This document shows, piece after piece, positions 17,179-26,025 of a stretch of 64,000 bases of DNA (positions within the stretch are counted from its first letter, which is position 1; the number at the start of each line of letters is the position of its first letter). A program made the translations under genes and the position numbers. This DNA is from Paenarthrobacter ilicis (GTDB lineage Bacteria; Actinomycetota; Actinomycetes; Actinomycetales; Micrococcaceae). The notes beneath the pieces are model-generated. The model made no database searches and was not told the DNA's origin. It saw nothing but the letters and a program-made list of their open reading frames with translations. The DNA is taken from the NCBI RefSeq assembly GCF_016907545.1, contig NZ_JAFBCD010000001.1:2728001-2792000 (forward strand), read 5' to 3'.

Positions 17179-17915
17179 GCGGAGGCCCCCGTATCCGGAC
17201 GCAGTGCGGCAGCAGACGCCGCCGGTCCGGCTTTGGGTTCGGTCAATACGGCACCGGCATCCGGGCGGACGGAGTTGCCGCCCCCGGCCCGTGTCCAGGG
17301 AGTCAACACCCGTTCCAGGACCACCAGGATGGCATCCATCAGGAGCGCGAGGACCAGGATGGCGATGATGCCCACCACAACCTCGGTGATGAAGGTGCGC
17401 TGGAGGCCGTCGGTGAAGAGGACACCCAGGTTTCCCACTCCCAGAAGTGCAGCAACGCTGACCAGGGAGATATTGCTGACGGACACCACGCGCAGGCCCG
17501 CGAAGAGCACCGGCAGGGACAACGGCAGGTCCACCTGGAAGAAGCGGGCCATGGGCTTGTACCCCATGGCCACGGCTGCCTTCCGGAGATCGTCGTCCAC
17601 GGAATCAAAAGCATCCATGGCCGCGCGCACCAGCAGCGCCACAGCATAGATGGTCAGGGCCACCACCACGTTGAGCGGATCCAGGATCCGGGTGCCCAGG
17701 ATGGTGGGGAGGATGATGAAAAGTGCCAGTGACGGGATGGTGTAGAGCAGTGACGTTGCTGTGGCCACCACCGACCTCAGCGCGGCGTTGCGCCTGGCCA
17801 GCTGGGCCAAGGGAACGGAAATCACCAGGCCCAGGACCATCGGGATGACGGCGAGCACCAAGTGCTGACCGGCGAGCCCAAGGACCATGCTGATGTTGTC
17901 GAGGAACCACTCCAT
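17175..17915 (-). CDS. Osmoprotectant ABC transporter permease (ProW/OpuCB-like)
   Basis: A 246-residue permease of the same family. It has helices at AVIPMVLGLVISVPLAQLA and LYTIPSLALFIILPTILG, and the coupling loop KAAVAMGYKPMARFFQVDLP leading into LPVLFAGLRVVSVSNISLVSVAALLG. A Pro/Ala-rich tail follows the last helix. Its ATG shares one base with the ATPase stop (TGATG) and its stop overlaps the next permease by 4 bp. Two distinct permease subunits in one operon is the OpuB/OpuC arrangement rather than the E. coli ProU one. Confidence 0.94.
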   Translation of the reverse strand: MEWFLDNISMVLGLAGQHLVLAVIPMVLGLVISVPLAQLARRNAALRSVVATATSLLYTIPSLALFIILPTILGTRILDPLNVVVALTIYAVALLVRAAMDAFDSVDDDLRKAAVAMGYKPMARFFQVDLPLSLPVLFAGLRVVSVSNISLVSVAALLGVGNLGVLFTDGLQRTFITEVVVGIIAILVLALLMDAILVVLERVLTPWTRAGGGNSVRPDAGAVLTEPKAGPAASAAALRPDTGASA

Positions 17916-19009
17916 CAGGTGGCGTCCTCCCTGTGATGCCGCGCTTCTTCAATCAAGGCCAGAACTTCAGGTGCCTTCAGGACTCCGGCCACCCGGCCGT
18001 CGTCGTCAACGGCAACGCCCAGGCCGGACGGTGAAGACAACGCCGCATCCAGCGCCCGTCGCAGGGTTTCGCCCTTGCGGAACAGCGAACCTCCCGGAAT
18101 GAGCCCGGCGCCGTCGCGCGGCGAAGACCATCCCAGCGGCCTGGAGTCTTGGTCCACCACCAGCGTCCACTCCCCCGCCGCGTTGGCGTCTGCCCGGGCC
18201 TGGGACTCGGTGACCGTGGGCACCGGGTGCAGGGTGACGGCGTCGGCGGTGTTGAAAGCCAAGTGCCGGAAGCCCCGGTCACGGCCAACAAAGGAGGCCA
18301 CAAAGTCATTGGCGGGGGCCCGGAGGATCTCTTCCGGCGCAGCATACTGGGCCAACTTGCCGCCCACTGCGAACACGGCAACCTTGTCCCCGAGCACCGT
18401 GGCCTCATCAATATCGTGCGTCACGAAGACGATGGTTTTGGCCAGTTCCCGCTGCAAACGGAGAAGTTCCTGCTGCAGTTCGTCGCGGACCACTGGGTCA
18501 ACGGCGCTGAAGGGTTCGTCCATGAGGAGCACGGGCGGGTCGGCAGCAAGCGCGCGGGCGACACCCACGCGCTGCTGCTGACCCCCCGAAAGCTGCGATG
18601 GATACCGCTTGCCCAGAACCGACGCCAACCCCACGACGTCGAGCAGTTCCTCGGCCCGTTTCCGCGCTGCGGCTTTGGAGACTCCGTTGAGCCTCGGCAC
18701 GGTGGCTATGTTGTCCAGCACAGAGCGGTGCGGCAGCAACCCGGAAGATTGCATCACGTAGCCCATGGATCGGCGCAGCTGCGCCGCCGGAACCCGGGAT
18801 ACGTCCTCGCCCGCGACAGTGATTGTTCCGCTGGTGGGCTCCACCATCCGGTTGATCATGCGCAAAGAGGTGGTTTTGCCGCAGCCTGATGGACCGACGA
18901 ACACGGTGATGGCGCCCTTGTCGATGGACATGGTCAGGGCGTCCACCGCGGGCTGCCCACCTTGGTACTGCTTGGTGACGCTCTTGAACTCAATCATGGC
19001 TTCAGCCAT
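17915..19009 (-). CDS. Osmoprotectant ABC transporter ATP-binding protein with C-terminal CBS-type domain
   Basis: A 364-residue ProV/OpuCA-type ATPase. Walker A is VGPSGCGKTTSLRMI, the signature is LSGGQQQRVGVARALA, Walker B is VLLMDEPFSAVDP and the H-loop VTHDIDEA. The C-terminal ~90 residues hold a CBS-like segment (SSPSGLGVAVDDDGRVAGVL), which in homologues senses ionic strength and gates transport; only one full CBS repeat is evident. It is the first gene of the operon, with a promoter candidate about 50 bp upstream. Order ATPase-permease-permease-binding protein. Confidence 0.94.
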   Translation of the reverse strand: MAEAMIEFKSVTKQYQGGQPAVDALTMSIDKGAITVFVGPSGCGKTTSLRMINRMVEPTSGTITVAGEDVSRVPAAQLRRSMGYVMQSSGLLPHRSVLDNIATVPRLNGVSKAAARKRAEELLDVVGLASVLGKRYPSQLSGGQQQRVGVARALAADPPVLLMDEPFSAVDPVVRDELQQELLRLQRELAKTIVFVTHDIDEATVLGDKVAVFAVGGKLAQYAAPEEILRAPANDFVASFVGRDRGFRHLAFNTADAVTLHPVPTVTESQARADANAAGEWTLVVDQDSRPLGWSSPRDGAGLIPGGSLFRKGETLRRALDAALSSPSGLGVAVDDDGRVAGVLKAPEVLALIEEARHHREDAT

Positions 19010-19057
19010 TCCCAGGATTACCTATCTCTGGCGGACATTTATCGGTAGAGCCACATG

Positions 19058-19087
19058 ATCATATGCATGCTTATTACTTGGCAGCAA
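19058..19087 (-). promoter_or_regulatory. Candidate sigma-70-type promoter of the osmoprotectant operon
   Basis: Reading the minus strand, TTGCTG (19087-19082) and TATGAT (19063-19058) are separated by 18 bp, close to the housekeeping consensus. Transcription would start near 19051 and leave a leader of about 40 nt. The overlapping atgatcatatgcat stretch is rich in dyad symmetry and could also be bound by a regulator. Confidence 0.5.
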
Positions 19088-19164
19088 AGCAATCATCCCC
19101 CAGACTAGCCAGCTGAAGTCACGATGTCAGCGTTGCCACGAATTCCGTAATGAATCGGCAATGT

Positions 19165-20334
19165 TCACCGCCTGCGTCGTTTACCTCCCTTCCCTGCCCT
19201 TTCCTCTGCCCGGTCGTACCGTTGCCGCTCAGCAGAGCGCTGGCCGCGGTCCGCAGACATGACCTTTTGGTGCCATTCGCGCTGATATGCCCGACGTGCA
19301 GCAGCGTCATGTTTCCTGGCCAAGGCCGCCAGTTCGCGCTGCAGCTTCAGGTAACTCGCCCAACGCCGCTGATCCAGTGATCCCCTGTCCAAAGCCTCCT
19401 GCACGGCGCATCCCGGCTCGCCTTGGTGTGCGCAATCGGAGAACCGGCATTGCGCAAAGAGTTCATCGAGGTCGCCGAACATTTCCCCCATTCCCTCATC
19501 AGCGTCAAAAAGGCCGAAGCCTCGAACGCCAGGGGTGTCCATCAAAACGGCGCCTGAGGACAGCGGGATCAGTTCCCGCGAGGTGGTGGTGTGCTTGCCC
19601 TTGCCGTCTCCGGCCCGGACCTGGCCCGTGAGCTGGATTTCCGTCCCGGCCAAGGCATTGATCAGGGTTGATTTACCCGCACCGGAGGGTCCCAGCAGCA
19701 CCAGCGTTGATCCGGGCGGGATGTGGCCCTCCAGTTCGTCCAGACCGTCGCCATCCTCGGCTGATGTTGTGACCACCGGAACTCCCGCCGCCTGCTGGAT
19801 GACCTCCCCCACAACGTCATCCGCTATCCGGGCCAGGTCCGCCTTGGTGATCACCACCAAGGGTGTGGCTCCGGAATCCCAAGCGGCCACCAGCGTCCGC
19901 TCCAGCCGATTGTGGGTGAGCGGGCGGTCCATGGGAACCACCACCGCGACAATATCGATGTTGCTGCCCAGGACCTGTTCTTCCGAGGACGCCTCGAAAG
20001 CCCGCTTCCGGCTCAGTGCCGAGAAACGCGGCAGAATATGGACGACGGCGGGCTCGCCGGCAAGGTTCCGGCCCAGCCAAACCCAGTCTCCCGTGGCGGG
20101 AGCTGGTCCGCGCGCAGGGTAAGGCAGGTGGAGCAGTTGGTCCGGGGAGGCGACCAGCACACGGTTGCGGTCCACCCGGATCACGCGGGCCGGAACGGGA
20201 GCGGGTTGGTGTTGCTGGCGCCCCGGCGCGGGGTTTGCCCGGTATAAGGCGGCTGTTTTGTCAGTGAAGCCGTATTCGATGGGACCAGAAAGGTCAGTGG
20301 TGTGATCGTCGGTACGTGGAACGAAAGTGTTCAA
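19165..20334 (-). CDS. rsgA: Ribosome small-subunit-dependent GTPase A (RsgA/YloQ)
   Basis: A 389-residue circularly permuted GTPase acting late in 30S subunit maturation. An N-terminal OB-like domain (RVIRVDRNRVLVASPDQLLH) is followed by motifs in permuted order: G4 ITKADLA, G1 GPSGAGKSTLINAL and G3 DTPGVRGFG. A zinc-binding end has CRFSDCAHQGEPGC. The C-terminus is very basic. The start is set at TTG 20334, which has AGAGG seven bases upstream; TTG 20391 would add 19 residues but has no ribosome-binding site. A possible short leader ORF lies just upstream. Confidence 0.93.
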   Translation of the reverse strand: MNTFVPRTDDHTTDLSGPIEYGFTDKTAALYRANPAPGRQQHQPAPVPARVIRVDRNRVLVASPDQLLHLPYPARGPAPATGDWVWLGRNLAGEPAVVHILPRFSALSRKRAFEASSEEQVLGSNIDIVAVVVPMDRPLTHNRLERTLVAAWDSGATPLVVITKADLARIADDVVGEVIQQAAGVPVVTTSAEDGDGLDELEGHIPPGSTLVLLGPSGAGKSTLINALAGTEIQLTGQVRAGDGKGKHTTTSRELIPLSSGAVLMDTPGVRGFGLFDADEGMGEMFGDLDELFAQCRFSDCAHQGEPGCAVQEALDRGSLDQRRWASYLKLQRELAALARKHDAAARRAYQREWHQKVMSADRGQRSAERQRYDRAEERAGKGGKRRRR

Positions 20335-20371
20335 GGGGTTGCCTCTGCTGAGGCCCGGTTGCCTGGATGTG

Positions 20372-20455
20372 TCAGGCAGATGCCGGGACAAGAATGGTGG
20401 GCTCTTGATGGTGCGCCACGCTTGATACGCGGGCGCGCAAAGTTACGGCATTCAT
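20372..20455 (-). CDS. Possible 27-residue leader peptide ahead of rsgA
   Basis: This short frame starts at an ATG preceded by a perfect AGGAGG nine bases upstream, better than that of most genes around it. It encodes MNAVTLRARVSSVAHHQEPT plus seven more residues and stops 37 bp before the chosen rsgA start, in another frame. I know no homologue. It could be a translated leader that couples or attenuates rsgA expression, a small protein, or chance. Only the ribosome-binding site and position support it. Confidence 0.35.
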   Translation of the reverse strand: MNAVTLRARVSSVAHHQEPTILVPASA

Positions 20456-20537
20456 CAAAGTCCACCTCCTGCGGCATCCGGCCGGGAACTGCTGCCCGGC
20501 GTGAGGTTTCAGGGTACCCAGCAGCGGGCGCTCTTGG

Positions 20538-21008
20538 CTAGGCCGTGGGGGGCCCGGCGGCGAGTTTCCCGTTGACGGGCCGCTCACTGTGCAGCCTCAA
20601 CCCGATGTCCACCAGCGACACCCTGGTGAGCTTTTCGACGTCAGTCAGAGGGATCCATGCTGCGTGTGTGGTGCTGCCATCCACTTCGTGGGTAAGTTCT
20701 CCGCCCACCACCGTGCCTTCGTATACCAACCGGAGCGATTCGAAGTCCCTGTGGGAACCGTCCTTCCGGGGCTCTCCGGGCCAGTGCCCCACATCAATCC
20801 CCAGCATGCGATCGATGGAAGCCTTGTAGCCGGTTTCCTCGAACACTTCGCGCTTGCATCCGTCCACGGGGTGTTCGGCCAGGTCCAGCCCTCCCCCTGG
20901 AAGCGTCCACCCTTCCTTGCCGTCCTCTTTCCAATAGGCGAGGAGGATCTTTTGGTCCTTGATGATCACGGCGTAGGCGGCTGGGCGGGTATCAAACTGC
21001 AGGCTCAT
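20538..21008 (-). CDS. NUDIX hydrolase
   Basis: A 156-residue protein. The Nudix box runs from GGGLDLAEHPVDGCKREV into FEETGY, with the REVFEE metal-binding core intact. The N-terminal VIIKDQKILLAYWKEDG and the WTLPGG lead-in are typical of MutT-like enzymes that hydrolyse nucleoside diphosphate derivatives. The substrate cannot be predicted. It ends about 80 bp before the possible leader ORF of rsgA on the same strand, with an intervening gccggg/cccggc hairpin (20481-20500) of doubtful strength. Upstream is the beta-galactosidase gene on the same strand. Confidence 0.93.
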   Translation of the reverse strand: MSLQFDTRPAAYAVIIKDQKILLAYWKEDGKEGWTLPGGGLDLAEHPVDGCKREVFEETGYKASIDRMLGIDVGHWPGEPRKDGSHRDFESLRLVYEGTVVGGELTHEVDGSTTHAAWIPLTDVEKLTRVSLVDIGLRLHSERPVNGKLAAGPPTA

Positions 21009-21036
21009 GGTGCCAGCTTAGGGGTGTGCGTTGATG

Positions 21037-22833
21037 TCATGGCAGTTCGGCCGCGGCGATGGGGCCCGCCTCTTCGGGGCCAAGGTCAGGCTGCTGACGG
21101 AGTTCGACGACGGTCCCGGCCTTTTCGAGTTCCAGCACCTTGATGATGTTGGTTCCGGAGGTGAACAACGGAGCCGGGGCGTAGAGGGTCACCTGGGGTC
21201 CTTTGTCCCAGTACCTGCCCAGGAGAAAACCGTTGAGCCATACAAAACCCTTGCCGGAGCCAGGGAGGGCAATATAGGCATCTGCCGGATCAGTGAGGAC
21301 AAACCCGGCCCCGGGCAAGCGATCCAGGTCCTGGCCGGTCCACTCTGCGAGCGCCAAGGGGGTCTGTGTCCAGTGGAAGGTGTAGCGCTGGTTGATGAGG
21401 ACGCCGCCAAGAATTCCCTTGCCCTGGCCGGTCAGGGGCCCATAGTTGATCCGGCCCATGTTCTCCACGAGGATTTCCAGCGTGGCCGTTGTGCCTGTTC
21501 CCGTGACCACCAGTCCATCCGCGCCGGTGACGTCGTCGAGGATGCCGGCAAAATGACCATCCACCCAGACATAGGCACGATCATGGAGCCCGGCAATCTT
21601 CAGCCGGCTTTCCGCGGGCGCCTCCGGAAGTCCGGGAAGTGTCGCCTCCGCCTGGTAGAAGACCAGGCCGGAGTCCAGCCCCAGTTGCTCGAAACTGAGC
21701 GGGGAGACGCTGGAAACGGCGCCTGTTGAACTTCGGAGAAGGTCCAGGAGCCCCGTCCGGCCCTCCAAAGCCAACGTTTGCGCCGGTACCACGGGCGCCA
21801 CATCCATCAGGTCAGCCGGAATGGCGGGTGGGGAATCCACGCCTTGTGCCCTGAAGAATTCCTTGCGGAGGGCATGGAATTTTGGTGTCAGCGCGCCGTT
21901 CTCCGCAATGGGGGCGTCGGAATCGTAGCTGGTGACAGTTGGCTGCAGCGCCGTGCCGTCGTGGTTGCTGCCGGAACCGAGACCGAAGTTGGTGCCGCCG
22001 TGCGCCATGTAGATGCAGACCGAACCGCCGGCGTCGAGCATGGAGCGCACTTCACTGGCTGCGTCGTCTCCATCGCGGCGGTGGTGGTGCTCGCCCCAGT
22101 GATCGAACCAGCCGCCCCAAAACTCCACGTTGAAGAACGGCTCCCCCGGCCTGCGGCGCTTCCAGGTGGCCATGGCTTCCTCGCCGCGGCTTCCCAGGGT
22201 GGCAGTTGCCCATGTTCCCTCGAGGGAGCCTCCGTCCAGGAAGTAGTCCGTTCCGCCGTCCGCGGTGAACAGCAATTCGGTGATGCCACGGTCTTCCAAA
22301 GCACGCTTGTTCCAGCGGATGTACTGGTGGTCGTCACCGTAGCTGCCGTATTCGTTCTCGATCTGCACGGCGACCACGGGTCCACCCTGGACGGCCTGCC
22401 GGGAAGTGATGATGGGCAGAAGCTGGTCAAACCATTCCTCCACGGCTGCCGTGAAGAGCGGGTCCAGGCGCCGCAGTTCCATTCCCGGGGTTCCGGTCAG
22501 CCATGCGGGGAAGCCGCCGTTGTCCCATTCGGCACAAATGTAGGGGCCGGGACGGACAATGACGTCCAGGCCTTCCTCCGCTGCGAGGTCGATGAACCGG
22601 CTCACGTCCCGCCACCCCGTAAAGTCCGGCGCGTCCCCGGGTTTAGGCTGATGGAAGTTCCATGCAACGTAGGTGTCAACGGTGTTGGCGCCCATCGCTT
22701 TGAGTCGCCTCAGCCTGTCCCGCCATAAGTCCGGGTGCACTCGGAAATAGTGGATGGCCCCCGCGAGGATGCGGTACGGTTCACCGGAACGGTAGAGGAC
22801 GGCGTCACGGTAGCTCAATATGGCGTTGGTCAC
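21037..22833 (-). CDS. Glycoside hydrolase family 35 beta-galactosidase
   Basis: A 598-residue GH35 enzyme. The N-terminal TIM barrel begins with YRILAGAIHYFRVHPDLW. The acid/base glutamate is in VVAVQIENEYGSYG and the nucleophile in FNVEFWGGWFDHWGEHH. A beta-rich C-terminal part (from about residue 400) contains GFVWLNGFLLGRYWDKGPQ, the usual jelly-roll end. No signal peptide is seen, so it acts inside the cell on imported galactosides. It stands alone, without a sugar transporter beside it. It ends 29 bp before the Nudix gene and diverges from the pirin gene with 50 bp between them. Confidence 0.95.
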   Translation of the reverse strand: MTNAILSYRDAVLYRSGEPYRILAGAIHYFRVHPDLWRDRLRRLKAMGANTVDTYVAWNFHQPKPGDAPDFTGWRDVSRFIDLAAEEGLDVIVRPGPYICAEWDNGGFPAWLTGTPGMELRRLDPLFTAAVEEWFDQLLPIITSRQAVQGGPVVAVQIENEYGSYGDDHQYIRWNKRALEDRGITELLFTADGGTDYFLDGGSLEGTWATATLGSRGEEAMATWKRRRPGEPFFNVEFWGGWFDHWGEHHHRRDGDDAASEVRSMLDAGGSVCIYMAHGGTNFGLGSGSNHDGTALQPTVTSYDSDAPIAENGALTPKFHALRKEFFRAQGVDSPPAIPADLMDVAPVVPAQTLALEGRTGLLDLLRSSTGAVSSVSPLSFEQLGLDSGLVFYQAEATLPGLPEAPAESRLKIAGLHDRAYVWVDGHFAGILDDVTGADGLVVTGTGTTATLEILVENMGRINYGPLTGQGKGILGGVLINQRYTFHWTQTPLALAEWTGQDLDRLPGAGFVLTDPADAYIALPGSGKGFVWLNGFLLGRYWDKGPQVTLYAPAPLFTSGTNIIKVLELEKAGTVVELRQQPDLGPEEAGPIAAAELP

Positions 22834-22883
22834 ACGGGACAGATTAGCTCAAAAACCAACATTTATTCACAGGTGAGACGCAC

Positions 22884-23906
22884 ATGACCAATCTTGATAC
22901 ATCCCCTGCGCAGGAAATCTGCCCTGCCGCTCCCGAGGGACAGGGTCCCTGCGTCCAACTGTGGCCCGAACGTGAAGTGCCCCTGGGCGGTGTCCGCGCC
23001 ATGAACGTGTTCCGCACCCTGCCGCAGCGCGGCCTACCCACCGTGGGTGCATGGTGCTTCCTGGACAGGTTCGGCCCGGACCGGGTGGCCATGAGCGTCC
23101 TGCCCCACCCGCACTGCGGCCTCCAGACAGTCACGTGGCCCATGGAGGGAGCGGTCCGGCACAGGGACAGCGTGGGCAGTGACGTGGTGGTCCGCCCGGG
23201 CGAGCTGAACATCATGACAGCAGGGCATGGGATCTCCCACTCCGAATTCTCAGTCCTCCCCGGAGACGCAGCGCATCCCCTGATGGAGGAAATCCCCGTG
23301 TCCAGGGGTCTCCAATTGTGGGCTGCCCTGCCGGACGAGCACCGGCACCGCGCACCTTCCTTTGAACAGGTGAAGGACCTCCCCGTTGCGGTGGGTGAAG
23401 GGTTCGCAGCCACGGTGATGGTGGGCGAGTTTGCCGGGCAACGGTCCCCCGCCACCATGTTCAGCCCGATTGTGGGGGCCGACATCACCGCAAGCGGCCA
23501 GATCCAACTGCCCCTCACACCGGGCTTCGAACACGCGGTACTGGTCCTGGACGGCCACCTGACCATCGACGGCCAGGATATCGATGCCGGGCCACTCGCC
23601 TACCTGGGAGCGGGCCGTCACCATCTGGACGTCACTGCCCACCCCGACACCCGCTTCATGCTGTTGGGCGGAGAGCCCTTCGGCGAAGACCTGCTGATGT
23701 GGTGGAACTTTGTGGGCAGGACCCACGAAGAAGTGGAACAGGCCCGCGAGGACTGGGAAGCTGAAGGGCTGCTGGACGACGACGCGGCCGCCGTCTCACG
23801 TTTTGGCTTCGTTCCCGGCCATGGCCCCGATGCGGGCCCTGAGGCAGGACGTATTCCCGCACCCCCGCTCCCGGGAGTGAAACTCCGTCCCCGCACCCGG
23901 GGCTGA
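22884..23906 (+). CDS. Pirin family protein
   Basis: A 340-residue bicupin. The metal-binding histidines appear in LPHPHCGLQTVTW and the His/Glu pair in MTAGHGISHSEF, as in pirins with quercetinase activity. The second cupin spans roughly residues 190-290 (HAVLVLDGHLTI, LLGGEPFGEDLLMWWNFVGR). Pirins may be redox-sensitive regulators or dioxygenases; the role here is unknown. The stop codon falls inside the first unit of a 15-bp tandem repeat that fills the gap to the next gene. Confidence 0.93.
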   Translation: MTNLDTSPAQEICPAAPEGQGPCVQLWPEREVPLGGVRAMNVFRTLPQRGLPTVGAWCFLDRFGPDRVAMSVLPHPHCGLQTVTWPMEGAVRHRDSVGSDVVVRPGELNIMTAGHGISHSEFSVLPGDAAHPLMEEIPVSRGLQLWAALPDEHRHRAPSFEQVKDLPVAVGEGFAATVMVGEFAGQRSPATMFSPIVGADITASGQIQLPLTPGFEHAVLVLDGHLTIDGQDIDAGPLAYLGAGRHHLDVTAHPDTRFMLLGGEPFGEDLLMWWNFVGRTHEEVEQAREDWEAEGLLDDDAAAVSRFGFVPGHGPDAGPEAGRIPAPPLPGVKLRPRTRG

Positions 23907-23979
23907 CGCACCCGGGGCTGACGCACCAGGGGCCGACACCTCCGGGGCCGACACCTCCGGGGCTGATACCTCCGGGGCG
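23895..23979. repeat. 15-bp tandem repeat (minisatellite) at the end of the pirin gene
   Basis: Five full units plus a partial one, boundaries 23895, 23910, 23925, 23940, 23955 and 23970. The first two units are identical (acccggggctgacgc); later ones drift to ctccggggccgacac and ctccggggctgatac. The array covers the pirin stop codon and fills most of the gap between the convergent pirin and kinase genes. The GC-rich, self-similar array may act as a transcription roadblock. Confidence 0.85.
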
Positions 23980-24007
23980 GGCGAACGCGTGCTGGGTTCG
24001 AAGCGGT

Positions 24008-24946
24008 TCAGCCCGCACCCTGCTCAGCGACAAGCCGCGGCACTCCAAAAACGGGGTCCTGGGCCAGGATGCGGACATCCACGATCCCGTCCTCAGCAAG
24101 TGCGGCCGTGAAGGCCTCCTGCAACGCGGTGACGTTCATGCCCAGGCCACTGCCCAGAATGACCGGGCCTTCCAATCCGAGCTGGCGGACCGCCTGCCTG
24201 GCCAGATCGGCAAGGTCCCTGCCTGCCTGCTGAACCAAGCCAATGCTGACGGGATCCCCGGCTGCGGCGGCATCCACCACTACCCTGGCCTGCTGCGCCC
24301 AATATCTGCGTCCCGTGTCCGGTGAATGGAACAGCGCAATGAGCTTGCCTGGTTCCTCCACACCACAAGATACCAACAGCGCACGGCTGAGCTGGTCCGG
24401 CTCGAGGCCCTGGTTCATGCGCCGGAGGCTGTGCCGCACGGCTTCCCGTCCCAGCCAGTACCCGCTGCCTTCATCGCCCAGGAGGTAACCCCAGCCACCC
24501 GCCCGGGCTTCCAGTCCGGCGTCGTTCTTGCCCCACGCGGCCGAACCGGTACCGGCAATAACTGCCACACCCGAACTGGCCCCACCGGCTGCCAGCAGCA
24601 ACCGTGAATCGTGAACCACGGTGATGCGCGCACCGGGGGCATGAGGAGCAATGAGGTCCGCCAGCGCCTGGGCGTCCTCCTCGGTGTCGATTCCGCCGGC
24701 TCCTGCATACACCTGGTCAATCCGGCCACCACCTATGGCGCCAAACAAGTCAGCAAGGTTGGCGGCTGCCTGCTCCCTGCTGACGTTCTGCACATTGGAG
24801 CTGCCGGCAGTTTCATCCATGACGGCGATCCCGTCCTGGAACCGCACGCCGCGGGTCTTTGTGCCTCCGATGTCCAGGCCAATGACGGTACCCGCCGTCG
24901 CGGAGGTGGCAGGCTGGGAAGGCTGGGTAGAGTCAGGATTGTTCAC
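24008..24946 (-). CDS. BadF/BadG-type N-acetylglucosamine kinase family protein
   Basis: A 312-residue ASKHA-fold kinase. The phosphate-1 loop is GLDIGGTKTRGVRF, the phosphate-2 region AVIAGTGSAAWGK and the adenosine loop VILGSGLGMNV. WGYLLGDEGSGYWLGR is characteristic of the BadF/BadG/BcrA/BcrD group that includes N-acetylglucosamine kinases. It would phosphorylate a hexosamine in the cytoplasm. It converges on the pirin gene and diverges from the nitronate monooxygenase gene with only 41 bp between starts. Confidence 0.9.
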   Translation of the reverse strand: MNNPDSTQPSQPATSATAGTVIGLDIGGTKTRGVRFQDGIAVMDETAGSSNVQNVSREQAAANLADLFGAIGGGRIDQVYAGAGGIDTEEDAQALADLIAPHAPGARITVVHDSRLLLAAGGASSGVAVIAGTGSAAWGKNDAGLEARAGGWGYLLGDEGSGYWLGREAVRHSLRRMNQGLEPDQLSRALLVSCGVEEPGKLIALFHSPDTGRRYWAQQARVVVDAAAAGDPVSIGLVQQAGRDLADLARQAVRQLGLEGPVILGSGLGMNVTALQEAFTAALAEDGIVDVRILAQDPVFGVPRLVAEQGAG

Positions 24947-24987
24947 CGTGAAAGACTAGCCTGCAGCGTACCGAGGAGAAACCGCTC

Positions 24988-26025
24988 ATGACCGCTTCCT
25001 TATGTGGCACGCCGTTCATTGCAGCCCCCATGGCCGGCGGAACATCAACGCCCGCACTGGCCAGGGCGGTGCACGAAGGTGGCGGGCTCGGCTTCCTGGC
25101 GGCAGGGTACAAGAGTCCCGCCGCGATGGTCGCGGAAATCGCCGCAGCACGGGCCCTGGACATTCCTTTCGGCATAAACCTCTTCGTGCCCGATGCCTCC
25201 CAACTCCCGCCATCCGCCGGGGCCTTGGCGCTCCTGGAGCACTACAAGACGGAACTCTCCGCTGACGCCGGACAGTACGGCGTGACGCTTCCGCCCCTGC
25301 GCCTTGATGACGACGACGCATGGCAGGACAAAATTGATGCGCTCCTGGCCGACCCCGTGGAATGGGTGAGCTTCGCCTTCGGAATGCCCGGAAAAGCCGT
25401 GACCCGGGCCTTGCAGAAGCAGGGCACCACAGTAATCGTCAGCGTCACGTCCGTCGACGAAGCCCTCGCCGCAACCGAAGAAAAGCCGGATGCGCTCGCC
25501 GTTCAACACACGTCGGCCGGCGGCCATACGGCCGCGTTCCTCCACCGGAACCCGGCGCCGGCTGGAGCAGCCCGGACGACGGCGGACCTGGTCGCCCAGG
25601 TGGGTGCCGCCGTCGGACTTCCCCTGATAGCGGCCGGCGCGATCATGGACTCTGCAGACCTGCGCGCCGTTCTGGAGGCGGGAGCGATCGCCGCCCAGGC
25701 CGGGACCGCGCTGGTCCGGACTGACGAAAGCGGTGCGCGGCAGGCTCATAAGGATGCGCTGGGTGATCCTGGCTTCACCCGGACGGACATGACCCGCGCT
25801 TTCACCGGGCGCTGGGCGAGGTCCCTGGTGAACGACTTTGTTCTGGACCATCCACAGGCACCTGAAGGTTACCCTGCCATTCACCACCTGACCGGGCCCA
25901 TCAGGCAGGCTGCTGCTGCCGCGGGAGATGCGCACCGCCTCAATCTGTGGGCTGGAACCGGCTGGCAACGTGGACGGCAGGGACCTGCAGCGGAGGTTGT
26001 CAGGGCCTTCCTGAGCGGGCTCTGA
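24988..26025 (+). CDS. Nitronate monooxygenase family protein
   Basis: A 345-residue FMN-dependent TIM-barrel protein. The N-terminal IAAPMAGGTSTPALARAV and GGLGFLAAGY, VQHTSAGGHTAAF with the catalytic-region histidine, and PLIAAGAIMDSADLRAVLEAGA with the phosphate-binding loop fit the 2-nitropropane dioxygenase-like family. These enzymes detoxify alkyl nitronates. The start has GAGGAGAAACCGCTCATG context, a good ribosome-binding site. Its last 26 bp overlap the end of the LysR gene on the other strand. Confidence 0.92.
   Translation: MTASLCGTPFIAAPMAGGTSTPALARAVHEGGGLGFLAAGYKSPAAMVAEIAAARALDIPFGINLFVPDASQLPPSAGALALLEHYKTELSADAGQYGVTLPPLRLDDDDAWQDKIDALLADPVEWVSFAFGMPGKAVTRALQKQGTTVIVSVTSVDEALAATEEKPDALAVQHTSAGGHTAAFLHRNPAPAGAARTTADLVAQVGAAVGLPLIAAGAIMDSADLRAVLEAGAIAAQAGTALVRTDESGARQAHKDALGDPGFTRTDMTRAFTGRWARSLVNDFVLDHPQAPEGYPAIHHLTGPIRQAAAAAGDAHRLNLWAGTGWQRGRQGPAAEVVRAFLSGL

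Noticed and set aside
20481..20500. gccggg/cccggc hairpin after the Nudix gene
   Set aside because: Only six base pairs, no U-tract and close to the leader ORF ribosome-binding site; too weak to call a terminator.
23895..23979. Tandem repeat considered as a CRISPR fragment
   Set aside because: Units are 15 bp and directly adjacent with no spacers, and no cas genes are present.
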